A stretch of 64,000 nucleotides of DNA from Chryseobacterium gleum (GCA_945881835.1 CAMCVP010000001.1:434001-498000), one strand, 5' to 3'; counted from the stretch's first letter, positions 23,692 through 33,606 are shown. Notes: generated from the letters alone by a model not told the origin. Program-made: numbers and translations.

Positions 23692-25779
23692 TTAGTAGCT
23701 GCCGTTCCACTTCCTCAGGAACCACTCAATGCTGAGCAACGACAAAAGTGCAACTAAAAGGGGCGCCCAATCTATGAGTTCTCTCACCTTTTTCTCTTCG
23801 AAAGAAACACTCGTGATTTCTTTTCTGCTTTTGATTTCGTTCACGAGATCATCAATCGCTGTTGCATTGAATCGTTTTCCGTTGGTGCTGGAAGACAATT
23901 GTTCTAACAACTGGAAGTCTGCAATTGTTCTTGACGTCTCTACTGAAATGTTGTTCACGCTGAATCCGCCTGACTTGGCGAACTCTGTGGTGCCGTTGAA
24001 AGCCTTGGCAGTGTAAGAATACGCGCCAGGAGGTAGCAGCCCAGCATTCAATTGATATCCGGTGTTGGAAGGAGAGAATTGAAGCGATTGCGTTGAATTA
24101 TCCGGATACTTCAATTCGAGATTCACTTGCTGATTTAAAACAGGCATGAAACTTTCGTCGTACAATTCGGCATTGAAAAAGACCAATTCATTTTCAGCGA
24201 AATTCTTTTTGTGTTGAATTCTGAACTTCTCTTTGTTCTCTTTCACTCCAATAAATTGTGCGCTTTGTTGAATGAAATTATTGAAGACTTCGTGCGATTC
24301 TTCCATCTGATACAACGCAATTTTCCATCTCCAAATTCCTTCTCCGCATAATACGGCAACACGGTGTTCAGGTGTTCCTCCGAATCCCATAAGCGGAACA
24401 TCGGTTGCAATCTTTCCAATGCGCTGAGTTAGCAACGCTTGAACTTCAGGTGCTACAGCGTAATTCCCGAAAGGCACGGCCAGCGGCGGAAGTAGAGGCA
24501 GGGCTTGTGTGAATTCATTCGATAAGGAAAAGTAACTGAACGAAGGATTCAGCGAGGCGTTGATGTCTGAAAGTTTGGACTGATAACCGTTCAACGAGAA
24601 GCCACCATTCAATGCATTGAAGGCGTTGAAATCGTTCTGCGCACCGAGAATAAACCAACAAGGAATTTTCGATTTGAAAGCTTCTTGCACCACGTTGTTT
24701 CCTCTTCCACCCAACGATGGAATTTGATAGGCAATGAGCATGTCGAAATTGTTCACGTTGTCTGTAAACAGATCAACGGTTTGAACCGTTACTTCATAAT
24801 TTTCTTGAAGGCGAAGCGCTTCGGCAATGGCAGTGATATCTGGATGTGGAGCGTTCGCAAGGATCAATACCTTTTGTCTGTTGTCAATGACTTCAATGTA
24901 CACTTGCTCGGTGTTGTTTCGAACATTGTTTTCGTTATCTATGCCTTGAATGGTAATGGTGTAGGCATGAATTCCAACTTGATCAGCAGGCAATGAAAAT
25001 TCAACATTTTTAAATTCTCTTTCGGAAGTGAAACTCACACTTTGCGAAGCCAATTGAACACCGTTTTTCGAAACAGTAATGACGGTGCTGGTTCCTTGCG
25101 CTTTTCTTCCTTCCACATTTAAACGAATAGGGAAGTTGTTTCCGAGGTAAGCAATTTTGTTCGCGCTAACGTTCGAAATGAGTAAGTCGCGATGAAGAGT
25201 GGTGTCTCCTAAACCAACTGTAAATACAGGGATGTTGAGTTGTTTCAAGTTGGAAACCGGATGCGGACCTTTGTTGTAGAGTCCGTCTGAGGCTATAACT
25301 AACGCCGAAAGATTTCTTCCGCTGAAGCGCGCGTCTAATGCACGTTGCAACTTTCCGAAGTGTGTAATCTGATCGGAAAAAGTAGCGTCGTTTCCGTTCG
25401 AAACCTCATCTCCGAAAAGCAAAGGAACCACTTCGTAATCGGCACCTAGTTTTTCGGAAAGACCTTTCCAATTATTTAAAAAAGTTGTTCGAACCTCGTT
25501 CGAGTCTTTGGCAGAAACAACAGATTGACTGTTGTCGAGCGCCAAAACCACAACGGGTTTTTCAACGCGTGTTTCTATGGTTTCAAGAAGCGGTTGGAAA
25601 AGCAAAAGAACAAGCAGCGATACCACCAGGAATCGCATACTTGCTAAAAGAAATTTAAATTGAGTTGACCAAGACTCTTTCGATTTTCCGAAAAAGTAAA
25701 GGGCTGTGGCGTAGGCCAATCCTACCCAAACACAAAGGCTCAAAAGCCATGGAGATGCTTGAGTGATTAAGTGCGCCAT
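23692..25779 (-). CDS. Membrane protein with von Willebrand factor A-like domain
   Basis: The 695-residue protein has two N-terminal membrane helices (about 10-30 and 43-63), a VWA-type domain from about residue 75, and a final helix before the C-terminus (APLLVALLSLLSIEWFL). The VWA part has a MIDAS-like DNSQS and ALVIASDGLYNKG. Beyond it come Ig-like beta segments. The plan recalls large BatA-related or aerotolerance-style membrane proteins of Bacteroidota, though no AAA ATPase or Bat partners are adjacent. Role unknown. Confidence 0.75.
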   Translation of the reverse strand: MAHLITQASPWLLSLCVWVGLAYATALYFFGKSKESWSTQFKFLLASMRFLVVSLLVLLLFQPLLETIETRVEKPVVVLALDNSQSVVSAKDSNEVRTTFLNNWKGLSEKLGADYEVVPLLFGDEVSNGNDATFSDQITHFGKLQRALDARFSGRNLSALVIASDGLYNKGPHPVSNLKQLNIPVFTVGLGDTTLHRDLLISNVSANKIAYLGNNFPIRLNVEGRKAQGTSTVITVSKNGVQLASQSVSFTSEREFKNVEFSLPADQVGIHAYTITIQGIDNENNVRNNTEQVYIEVIDNRQKVLILANAPHPDITAIAEALRLQENYEVTVQTVDLFTDNVNNFDMLIAYQIPSLGGRGNNVVQEAFKSKIPCWFILGAQNDFNAFNALNGGFSLNGYQSKLSDINASLNPSFSYFSLSNEFTQALPLLPPLAVPFGNYAVAPEVQALLTQRIGKIATDVPLMGFGGTPEHRVAVLCGEGIWRWKIALYQMEESHEVFNNFIQQSAQFIGVKENKEKFRIQHKKNFAENELVFFNAELYDESFMPVLNQQVNLELKYPDNSTQSLQFSPSNTGYQLNAGLLPPGAYSYTAKAFNGTTEFAKSGGFSVNNISVETSRTIADFQLLEQLSSSTNGKRFNATAIDDLVNEIKSRKEITSVSFEEKKVRELIDWAPLLVALLSLLSIEWFLRKWNGSY

Positions 25780-25782
25780 AGC

Positions 25783-26529
25783 TTACATGTGCATACCACC
25801 ACAAACGTGAAGCGTTTGTCCTGTAACGTATGAACTTAATTCAGATGCTAAATAAAGTGTTGTGTTTGCAATGTCTGTCGGAGTTCCGCCGCGCTTCAAT
25901 GGAATGGTGTTTCTCCATTCCTCAACCACTTTCTGATCTAACTTTTCAGTCATTTCAGTTTCAATGAATCCAGGAGCAATGGCATTGCAACGAATGTTGC
26001 GAGAACCCAATTCTTGCGCAACGCTTTTCGTGAAACCAATCATACCTGCTTTCGATGCAGCGTAATTCGCTTGTCCAGCATTTCCAGTAACACCTACAAT
26101 AGAAGTCATGTTAATGATTGAACCGCTGCGCGCTTTCAACATGGGTTTGATCACTGCTTTCGTTAAGTTGAAAACAGATTTCAAGTTCACGCGAAGTACT
26201 TCGTCCCATTGCTCTTCGCTCATGCGCATAAGCAAGGTGTCGCGCGTGATTCCCGCGTTGTTCACTAAGATGTCTACGGTTCCGAATTCAGCAACCACTT
26301 CGTCTACCAACGTTTGTGCTGCGTTGAAATCTGAAGCGTCGCTTTTATATCCTTTTGCTTTCACGCCTTTCGCAGCCAATTCAGCTTCGAATGCGCGTGC
26401 TTTTTCGTCAGATGATGCGTAGGTGAATGCGATAGTAGCACCTTGATCAGCGAACACTTCAGCAATTCCTTTTCCTATTCCGCGAGATGCGCCAGTAATG
26501 ATAGCGACTTTTCCTTCTAATAATTTCAT
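25783..26529 (-). CDS. fabG: 3-oxoacyl-ACP reductase FabG
   Basis: The 248-residue short-chain dehydrogenase has the FabG pattern: VAIITGASRGIGKGIA for NADPH binding, LVNNAGITRDTLLMRM, the catalytic Ser-Tyr-Lys set in NMTSIVGVTGNAGQANYAASKAG, and a C-terminus ending VTGQTLHVCGGMHM. It reduces 3-oxoacyl-ACP in fatty acid synthesis. It lies between Fe-S protein and VWA genes, without other fab genes. Confidence 0.95.
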   Translation of the reverse strand: MKLLEGKVAIITGASRGIGKGIAEVFADQGATIAFTYASSDEKARAFEAELAAKGVKAKGYKSDASDFNAAQTLVDEVVAEFGTVDILVNNAGITRDTLLMRMSEEQWDEVLRVNLKSVFNLTKAVIKPMLKARSGSIINMTSIVGVTGNAGQANYAASKAGMIGFTKSVAQELGSRNIRCNAIAPGFIETEMTEKLDQKVVEEWRNTIPLKRGGTPTDIANTTLYLASELSSYVTGQTLHVCGGMHM

Positions 26530-26541
26530 GATAAACTATTT

Positions 26542-27327
26542 TTACAAATCTACTGCTTCTGCTATTAATTCAGCAATGTCTTTCACTGCTATGGTATGCT
26601 CTTGTTCGAAGTGCTTCACGCCATCGGTCATCATGGTGTTGCAAAACGGACATCCGGTTGCAATAACGCTAGGCTTCACAGCCAGCGCATCTTCCGTGCG
26701 TTCAACGTTAACTTCTTTGTTTCCTTTTTCTGCTTCCTTGAACATTTGTGCGCCACCAGCACCGCAGCACAATCCGTTGGTTTTGCAACGCTTCATTTCA
26801 ACCAATTCCGCATCGAGTGCTTGAATTAATTTGCGAGGCGCTTCGTACTCTCCGTTTCCTCTTCCGAGGTAACATGGATCGTGGAAGGTGATTTTCTTTC
26901 CTTTGAATTCGCCACCTTCAATCTTCAATTTTCCTGTATTCAATAATTCTTGAATGAGTTGGGTGTGGTGAACCACTTCGTAGTTTCCACCCAATTCAGG
27001 ATATTCATTTTTTAGTGTGTTGAAGCAATGCGGGCATCCGGTTACAATCTTCTTCACTTCGTAAGCATTCAAAACGCTGATGTTTTGCATGGCCATCATT
27101 TGGAAGAGGAATTCGTTTCCTGCACGTTTCGCCGGGTCACCAGTGCATGATTCTTCAGAACCTAAAATTGCAAACGAGGTGTTTGTGTGATGAAGAATTT
27201 TTGCAATGGCTTTGGTAATTTTCTTTGCGCGGTCGTCGAAACTCCCAGCACATCCCACCCAAAAAAGCACTTCGGGTGTTGTTCCTTCGGCCATGCAATC
27301 GGCCATTGTATGTATCTTGAAATCCAT
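26542..27327 (-). CDS. CCG-domain (Fe-S)-binding protein, HdrB-like
   Basis: The protein is 261 residues from MDFKIHT. It has two cysteine-rich CCG domains: GCPHCFNTL with an upstream WVGCAGS, and DPCYLGRGNGEYEAPRKLI followed by CCGAGGAQMF and GCPFCNTMM. These ligate unusual 4Fe-4S clusters in heterodisulfide reductase HdrB/HdrD and in glycolate or lactate oxidases (GlcF, LutA). The next gene upstream encodes a membrane partner of HdrE/NarI type. Together they would form an electron-transfer module between quinones and an unknown thiol or substrate. Confidence 0.88.
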   Translation of the reverse strand: MDFKIHTMADCMAEGTTPEVLFWVGCAGSFDDRAKKITKAIAKILHHTNTSFAILGSEESCTGDPAKRAGNEFLFQMMAMQNISVLNAYEVKKIVTGCPHCFNTLKNEYPELGGNYEVVHHTQLIQELLNTGKLKIEGGEFKGKKITFHDPCYLGRGNGEYEAPRKLIQALDAELVEMKRCKTNGLCCGAGGAQMFKEAEKGNKEVNVERTEDALAVKPSVIATGCPFCNTMMTDGVKHFEQEHTIAVKDIAELIAEAVDL

Positions 27328-27337
27328 GTTGTTCGAA

Positions 27338-28633
27338 TTATTCGTTGGTCCAGTCTGCACGGTTCATAGCACTCATAGCCCAAGGCGCTCCGTTGTTTTC
27401 TACGTTGTTGAACATAGAGGTGATGCTGTCGGGCGATTTAGATTCTTCCATGATTAAATATCGGCGAAGATCTACAAGCACTTCCATTGGGTTGATGTTA
27501 ATGGGGCAAGCATCTGTACAGGCATTACACGTTGTGCATGCCCATACTTCTTCTTCTGAAATGTAATCGCGAATCAAACTCTTTCCATCATCTACCCAAA
27601 CACCTTTGTTCGCTGCTTTCGCATTTCCAATTTCTTCCATGCGATCGCGAACGTCCATCATGACTTTTCTTGGAGAAAGTAATTTACCTGTTTGATTCGC
27701 AGGACAAGCAGAAGTACATCTTCCACACTCGGTGCACGAGTATGCGCTTAAGAGTTGTGTGCGTTTTAAGTCTGAAACATCTTTCACTCCGAAGCGCGTG
27801 AATTCAACCGGTTCAATAGCAGCGTTCGGGTCGAGCATAAGTTTCACCTCGTTGGTAACCGCTTTGTCGTTCGATAAATTTCCAGGCGATTGCAACTTGC
27901 TGAAATAGGTTGTTGGAAAGGCGAGGAGAATGTGTAAGTGTTTTGAATAAGAAAGGTAAACAATGAAACCAAGGATACCGACAATGTGGAACCACCAGCA
28001 AAAGTGACTAACTCCTTCCAACGCTTCCGTTGAAAAATGTTTTAAGAAGGGTTGTGAAATCTGACTTACCCAGAACGAAGGCACACGCGCAGGTGTTGCA
28101 CTTCGAACAGTAAGAATGCTATCGGCAGCGTTCATGATTAAGAACGCCTTCATTAAAAGAATTTCAGTAAAGAGAATAATGTTTGCATCGCGTCTTGGCC
28201 ACTCCTTTATTTCAGGAGATTGGAAGCGCTTGATTTTTCCGAAGTTGCGACGTATGAGGAAGACAACACAAGCAATAATTACCAATCCAGCAAGGACTTC
28301 AAACAGATTAATTAAAAGTCTGTAGTAGCCTCTGAATCCAACAAACGAACGGTGCTCACCTGTAAGTCCGTCTACGATAATTTCAATCAATTCAATATTA
28401 ATCACGACGAAACCAACGTAGAGAATGAGGTGCATAAGTGCGACGAACGGACGTGAAAACATTTTGCCTTGTCCGAAAGCCACGAGTATCATGGTTTTTA
28501 GACGTTCACTTTTGCGGTCGACTTCAGGACCTTTTTGTCCGAGGAGAATGTTTCCTTTTACAAACTGATATCTTTTGAAGATGAAGAATCCGGCAACCGC
28601 CAGTAACAATGCGAATATGATTTGAGAGATCAT
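27338..28633 (-). CDS. Membrane Fe-S oxidoreductase, HdrE/NarI-like fused to ferredoxin domain
   Basis: The 431-residue protein has several membrane helices in its first 250 residues, resembling cytochrome b-type nitrate-reductase gamma subunits, then two 4Fe-4S motifs: CTECGRCTSACP and CTTCNACTDACP. It sits 10 bases upstream of the CCG-domain gene and both are probably translated together. The plan (membrane cytochrome-like part, two clusters, separate CCG subunit) is frequent in Bacteroidota as an uncharacterised respiratory complex. Confidence 0.88.
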   Translation of the reverse strand: MISQIIFALLLAVAGFFIFKRYQFVKGNILLGQKGPEVDRKSERLKTMILVAFGQGKMFSRPFVALMHLILYVGFVVINIELIEIIVDGLTGEHRSFVGFRGYYRLLINLFEVLAGLVIIACVVFLIRRNFGKIKRFQSPEIKEWPRRDANIILFTEILLMKAFLIMNAADSILTVRSATPARVPSFWVSQISQPFLKHFSTEALEGVSHFCWWFHIVGILGFIVYLSYSKHLHILLAFPTTYFSKLQSPGNLSNDKAVTNEVKLMLDPNAAIEPVEFTRFGVKDVSDLKRTQLLSAYSCTECGRCTSACPANQTGKLLSPRKVMMDVRDRMEEIGNAKAANKGVWVDDGKSLIRDYISEEEVWACTTCNACTDACPININPMEVLVDLRRYLIMEESKSPDSITSMFNNVENNGAPWAMSAMNRADWTNE

Positions 28634-28661
28634 AAATGATTTCGATTTTTAAATTGAAGAA

Positions 28662-29711
28662 TTACTTGCCACTTTTTTCCTGAATCATTTGATCAATGAT
28701 TTTTTTCATGTCTTCCAATTCTGATTTAGAAAACTTGTCTGCGTCACGTCTTCCGAACAATGAAAATCCAACATAACTCTTCGGATGATTGCGCATGTCG
28801 TCTAACAATAAGTCGAGGCTGTGCGTGGCGTTTACCAATTCGTGGTGAAGGCTGTCGTTGTTTACCAATTTCCCCAGGGAGCCTTGTCCGCTGTTCACCT
28901 TCGCCATAACCTCCTCAAAATGTCCCATTGCCTGATCTACTTTGTAAAGAGTAGTCGTTAAGCGAATGCGCGAAAGGGTGTCGGTGAATTGCGTGATGTT
29001 TTTAATGGCTTGGTCAATGCGTTCGTTGTTTGCTTTTAGCGTGTTGGTGAGAGTTTGAGCATTACTGATGATTTCAGAAACTTTTCCTCCGTTGTTTGCA
29101 ATAAGTAAATTCAAATTGGCAGAGGTTGACTCAAGATTGTTCATGGTGCGTTGCAATGAACTGAATAGAGAAGGAAGTCCTTCAGCACCCGAATTGTTTA
29201 GTGTGCGTTGAAGGCTTGCTAATACACTGTCTACGTGTTGAAATATTTCGGTAGACTTTTGTTTGATTGGGTCGATTTCATTTTTCAATGTTTCGGCTAA
29301 TCCTTTTTCAATAACAGCAAATAAGGTGTCTTTTGTGTTGGCCATGACCGAGCTGTCGCCCATGACAATTTGAATGGCTTTTCCTCCGAAGAAATCGGAG
29401 TCGTAAATTTTAAGTTGAGAATCTTTCGGAACCGCAACATCAGCGTTATTCAAAACTACTTCAACCACCAATCTTCCTGAACCGTTCGATTCTAGCTCGA
29501 TGCTTTTTACAATACCGATTTTAAAACCGTTGATGATTACTGGGCTGGAGACTTCTAATCCGCCAATTTCATCGTAGATGGCATAGTATCTCGTTTGGGT
29601 TGAAAAGATATTTACGCCTTTTAAAAAACTAACTCCGAAGTACACCAAGGCTAGAATCACAATGACTACAGCTCCAATGACTACTTCGTTGCGTGCTTTT
29701 TTACCGCTCAT
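28662..29711 (-). CDS. mlaD: MlaD family (MCE domain) protein
   Basis: The 349-residue protein has one N-terminal membrane helix (about 10-28), an MCE domain from about 38 to 115 (YAIYDEIGGLEVSSPVIINGFKIGIVKSIEL) and a long coiled C-terminal part. MCE proteins form hexameric tunnels that move phospholipids between membranes. Its ATPase and permease partners (MlaF, MlaE) are not in the window. It overlaps the amidase gene upstream by four bases. Confidence 0.93.
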   Translation of the reverse strand: MSGKKARNEVVIGAVVIVILALVYFGVSFLKGVNIFSTQTRYYAIYDEIGGLEVSSPVIINGFKIGIVKSIELESNGSGRLVVEVVLNNADVAVPKDSQLKIYDSDFFGGKAIQIVMGDSSVMANTKDTLFAVIEKGLAETLKNEIDPIKQKSTEIFQHVDSVLASLQRTLNNSGAEGLPSLFSSLQRTMNNLESTSANLNLLIANNGGKVSEIISNAQTLTNTLKANNERIDQAIKNITQFTDTLSRIRLTTTLYKVDQAMGHFEEVMAKVNSGQGSLGKLVNNDSLHHELVNATHSLDLLLDDMRNHPKSYVGFSLFGRRDADKFSKSELEDMKKIIDQMIQEKSGK

Positions 29712-30862
29712 TTCTGAATTTTTTTAAGGGCTTCTTCGTTGCTAATTCGGATGCCATTTTCGAAGGCGACAACAAACGCTCCGCTGAATCCAGCATCGCG
29801 AAGAATTTTTTGATTCTTCTTGGCGTCGTCTAAACTTCGAGTGCTTCCCACTAGGTACTTGTGTGCGCCGTTGCTAAGGTATTCCTCAATTCTGACTAAA
29901 CCTTTAAATTGATTTGATTTTTTTTGAATAGGGGTGGCGGAACTGAGTATTTGAACTTTAAACGCCACTTGTTCCGCAGGAATCTCTTCCCAAATAAGTC
30001 CTTCAAAGGCATTGTGCTGGATTGGTTGCTCAACAACAGCGGTCGGTGTGGGAAGATTCGTAGGTTGAATGTTGAAAAGTTTGCTCTGATAATCAACGAA
30101 GGCGCGGTACACCGCAGAACTTAATTCTTCTTTGGCAGCTTTGCTTTGCAAGTAGTCTTCTTCTTTGTTGTTGGAAAGGAATCCCAATTCAATTAGAATA
30201 CTTGGCATGTTGGTGAAGGTGATCACATAGTACGGTGCTTGCTTCACCCCGCGGTCTTTTCTTCCCAACTTCACGAATTCATCTTGAACGTTTTTCGCAA
30301 GGAGAATACTCTTGTCTTGGTAAATGTTTTCGCGAAGGCTCATGGCAATGTAGGTGTCTGGATTATTCGGGTCGAAGCCGTCGTAATCCTTACCACCGTT
30401 GCTTTCCAAATAGATGGAAGCGTTTTCACGCATGGCATTGCGCAAACTCTCTTCCGATTTATGCAATCCCATAACAAATGACTCGGAGCCAGAAGCTTCG
30501 GTGTTCGGATTGGCGTTGCAGTGAATACTTATAAAAAGGTCGGCGTTGTTCGAATTGGCAATCTCTACGCGACGCTTCAGCGTAGGGAAGGTGTCGCCTG
30601 TTCTTGTATAAACAACTTTAACATTGGGGTAGTTCTGCTCAATGAGTTTTCCCACTTTAAGGGTTACGTCTAATGCAATGTCTTTTTCCGAAGTCTTGTA
30701 TCGCCCAGTTCCCAAGGTTCCAGGATCGGTGCCGCCATGTCCCGCGTCGAGTACAACAATAAACTTTTTATCTATCGTTACTACTTTCTTCGAAATGCGA
30801 TACGCCGAACCTAAAGTGAAAACCAGTGCCACTAAAAAAATGTACAGTATTTTTTTGTGCAT
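29708..30862 (-). CDS. N-acetylmuramoyl-L-alanine amidase (AmiC type)
   Basis: The protein is 384 residues from MHKKILYIF, which starts a signal-type helix; an in-frame ATG at 30898 is the alternative. The amidase_3 domain shows VVLDAGHGGTDPG with zinc His, SEKDIALDVTLKV with the Glu, SIHCNANPN with the second His, and ILIELGFLSN. It cuts peptides from glycan strands of peptidoglycan in the periplasm. A C-terminal SPOR-like segment follows (FKVQILSS, then RDAGFSGAFVVAF). It is divergent from lptD, with 88 bases between the two starts. Confidence 0.92.
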   Translation of the reverse strand: MHKKILYIFLVALVFTLGSAYRISKKVVTIDKKFIVVLDAGHGGTDPGTLGTGRYKTSEKDIALDVTLKVGKLIEQNYPNVKVVYTRTGDTFPTLKRRVEIANSNNADLFISIHCNANPNTEASGSESFVMGLHKSEESLRNAMRENASIYLESNGGKDYDGFDPNNPDTYIAMSLRENIYQDKSILLAKNVQDEFVKLGRKDRGVKQAPYYVITFTNMPSILIELGFLSNNKEEDYLQSKAAKEELSSAVYRAFVDYQSKLFNIQPTNLPTPTAVVEQPIQHNAFEGLIWEEIPAEQVAFKVQILSSATPIQKKSNQFKGLVRIEEYLSNGAHKYLVGSTRSLDDAKKNQKILRDAGFSGAFVVAFENGIRISNEEALKKIQK

Positions 30863-30950
30863 CTGCTGTAAGGGTTTATTTTCTCGAATGTTTAGCATAG
30901 CTTTGACACGTGAACGCAATTTAAACAAAACTATTTTTCTTTGTGAAGGC

Positions 30951-33470
30951 ATGAACTTCCGACGCGCTCTAATTTTCACGTGTGTGGTGTTGATAAGCTC
31001 CTTATTGAACCCGTTGTCTGCGCAGTCTGATACCTTGTCGCCAATGCCTGTTGACACCCTTTATTTTTCTTCGGAAGAGCAAGCCATGGAAGAGGTTCAT
31101 TATTTCGGGAAGGACAGCACGGTGATGGATTTGATTAATGATCGCGTGTATTTATATGGATTGGGTTCCTATGTTACGTACGGAGATTTAGAGTTGAAAG
31201 CGGGATACATAGCTTTTTCCTTGACCGACAACATTGCTTTCGCGAAGGGATTCAAAGATTCGTTGGGGGTTTATACGGGAAGGCCAGTATTCACGCAAGG
31301 AGAGACATCGTTCGAAGAAGATTCCTTGGGATATAATTTCAAATCGAAAAGAGGAATTAGTTATGGTGTTCGCACGGAAGAGTCCGACGCGTATTTGCAC
31401 ACTGCCATTTCGAAGATGCAGGTAGACAAGACCATTCACATTCGAAAAGGTAAATTCACCACGTGTTCGAATCCGAATCCGCATTTCCATTTTCAATTGT
31501 CGAAGGCCATTATTATTCCGAATGAAAAGATTGTCAGCGGTCCGCTATACTTGCAATTCAGGAAAGTGCCGGTACCGTTGGGATTGCCGTTTGGATTCTT
31601 TCCGAATAAAAAAGAAAGCACTTACGGAATATTAATCCCAGGATATGGAAATGGAAGGGCGAAGGGATTCTTCGTTCAGAACTTGGGATACTATTTCCCC
31701 ATTAACGATCACATAGACACGAAGCTTTTGTTCGACGTCTACACCGGAGGATCTTGGAGTGTGAAGAACATTACGAACTATAAGACTCGATATAAGTATC
31801 AAGGTTCATTCAATATTTCAAGAACCGTTAACAAAACGGGCTTCCGCGAGTTATCGAATTATTTACAGCAGTCGACTTTCAACATTCGTTGGAATCATTC
31901 GCAAGATCCGAAGGCACGTCCGAACGAATCGTTCAACGCGAATGTGAATTTGGGAAGTTCTCAGAATTTCAGAAATAACTTGAACGCTACGCAACAAGAT
32001 TTCTTAACGAGCACCTTCAACTCTGCGGTGCAATGGTCGAAGTCTTTTCCTGGAAAGCCTTTCTCGTTGGCGCTTTCAGCGAATCACACGCAGAACACAC
32101 AATCGCGATTGGTTCAGATTACGCTTCCATCTGCGGCGTTCAACGTTTCGCGTATTAATTTGTTGAAGAAGGTCTTTCCGAAATCTCCAATTGGAATTAA
32201 CGCCTCGGTGAATACCGAGCAGCAGCTTTCGGCTTATGAGCAACAGTTCGGACAGTTGACCATGAGTGAATTGTTGAACAAGGCAACCAGCGGGGTTCGT
32301 ATGAATACTACCGCAAGTACTTCTTGGAAGTTGGGACAGTTTTTAACCTTGAATCCGAGTGCAACCTTCACGGGTTACGGGACTTGGAAAGTGGTTTCTC
32401 CGATTGGCGATGCGCAGTTGGATACGGTTGCTGGGTTCAAAGCAGCGGGGAATTGGTCTACTCAGATTTCAGCCAACACGCGTATTTACGGAACATTTGT
32501 AAGGAAGGGCGCGAAGAAGTTGAAAGCGGTTCGACACATGATTCAGCCTAACGTTGGGTTCTCCTACACGCCTTATCAGAATTTCCAGCAGTTCGGCTAT
32601 TACGGCGTGAACGGCGAGTTCTTGGGGTATTCGGCGTTTGATGCGGCAAGGTTTGCGCCAACGAGTTCATCGCAAACTGCGAACATGAATTTTTCTATTA
32701 ATCAGAATATTGAAGCGAAGGTTCGCGACGAGTCTTCTGCGAAGGTGTCGTATAAGAAGGTGAAGATTATTGACAGTTTTAGAACCAGTACATCGCGCAA
32801 CTTCATGGCCGATTCTATACAGTGGAGCAACGTGAATTTCTCGGCCTTTACATCGGTTGGAAAATTCTTAACAATGAACTATTCGTCTTCTTACAGCATG
32901 TACGATCGCGATTCGTTGGGTCGGAAGATTGATACGTTTTTGAATGAATCGCGAAAAGGAATTGCGCGCATGGAAGGCACTAATTTAGCATTGGGAATTG
33001 TTGTGCGCAGCAAGCAGGCGAAGCCAAGTTCTAATCAGACAGCGGCTAATCCGGCGGTTACTCCTCAGCAGCAAGAGATTCTTTCTACTAACCAAGCGAC
33101 GTTGATCGACTTCAATGTGCCTTGGAATTTGAGTGTGAATTACAATTTACGCATGAGTAAGAAGTGGTTGGTTGATCAACAGCGCGACAGTTCTATCTAT
33201 ACGCAAGCGGTGACGTTCATGGGCGATGTTGCCTTCGCGAAACGCTTGGCGTTGAGCTTCAACGGCGGATACGATTTCAACGCGAAGGAAATGACTACGA
33301 CGACCATTGGCCTTCACATAGATCTTCACTGTTGGGAGTTAAGTGCGAACGTGGTACCGTTCGGACTTCGTCAGAGTTATTACATTCAGCTGAATATTAA
33401 ATCGCCTTTGCTGCAAGATCTGAAATTGCAGAAGCGAGGTAATTTGGGAGAGGATTATTTGCTCTATTAG
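30951..33470 (+). CDS. lptD: LPS assembly outer-membrane protein LptD
   Basis: The protein is 839 residues from MNFRRAL, chosen because it begins a clear signal peptide ending LSAQS; the frame is open further upstream over the amidase start. An OstA/LptA-like periplasmic domain (NDRVYLYGLGSYVTYGDLELKAGYI) is followed by a large beta-barrel with GIPGYG-like and alternating aromatic strands. LptD inserts LPS into the outer leaflet with LptE. The TAG stop lies within the first hairpin of the array at 33461. Confidence 0.9.
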   Translation: MNFRRALIFTCVVLISSLLNPLSAQSDTLSPMPVDTLYFSSEEQAMEEVHYFGKDSTVMDLINDRVYLYGLGSYVTYGDLELKAGYIAFSLTDNIAFAKGFKDSLGVYTGRPVFTQGETSFEEDSLGYNFKSKRGISYGVRTEESDAYLHTAISKMQVDKTIHIRKGKFTTCSNPNPHFHFQLSKAIIIPNEKIVSGPLYLQFRKVPVPLGLPFGFFPNKKESTYGILIPGYGNGRAKGFFVQNLGYYFPINDHIDTKLLFDVYTGGSWSVKNITNYKTRYKYQGSFNISRTVNKTGFRELSNYLQQSTFNIRWNHSQDPKARPNESFNANVNLGSSQNFRNNLNATQQDFLTSTFNSAVQWSKSFPGKPFSLALSANHTQNTQSRLVQITLPSAAFNVSRINLLKKVFPKSPIGINASVNTEQQLSAYEQQFGQLTMSELLNKATSGVRMNTTASTSWKLGQFLTLNPSATFTGYGTWKVVSPIGDAQLDTVAGFKAAGNWSTQISANTRIYGTFVRKGAKKLKAVRHMIQPNVGFSYTPYQNFQQFGYYGVNGEFLGYSAFDAARFAPTSSSQTANMNFSINQNIEAKVRDESSAKVSYKKVKIIDSFRTSTSRNFMADSIQWSNVNFSAFTSVGKFLTMNYSSSYSMYDRDSLGRKIDTFLNESRKGIARMEGTNLALGIVVRSKQAKPSSNQTAANPAVTPQQQEILSTNQATLIDFNVPWNLSVNYNLRMSKKWLVDQQRDSSIYTQAVTFMGDVAFAKRLALSFNGGYDFNAKEMTTTTIGLHIDLHCWELSANVVPFGLRQSYYIQLNIKSPLLQDLKLQKRGNLGEDYLLY

Positions 33471-33599
33471 AGCAAGAATGTGCGAAGCACGAATGCCCGA
33501 AGGGCGAGGGTCTTTGACGAGGGCAACTGGCGTTGCGAGGGCAATTAGCATTGCGAGGGTCCTATGGACGAGGGTTGCGGAGCAACGAGGGTCTTCGAC
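33461..33599 (+). repeat. Mini-hairpin array with gagg linkers, copy 1
   Basis: Nine hairpins follow one another. Stems in order: GCTC/GAGC, GTGC/GCAC, GCCC/GGGC, GTC/GAC, GCAAC/GTTGC, GCAAT/ATTGC, GTCC/GGAC, GTTGC/GCAAC, GTC/GAC. Loops are 3-5 bases (gaa, ttt, tggc, tagc, tat, gga, ttc among them). The first linkers end in gaat; from the third stem on every linker is exactly gagg. The lptD stop codon is inside the first hairpin and the array ends eight bases before the dinB stop. Confidence 0.85.
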
Positions 33600-33606
33600 G
33601 ATTCAA

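Noticed and set aside
33461-33599. The hairpin array as a set of intrinsic terminators.
   Set aside because: None of the hairpins is followed by a T run, and stems are only 3-5 bp.
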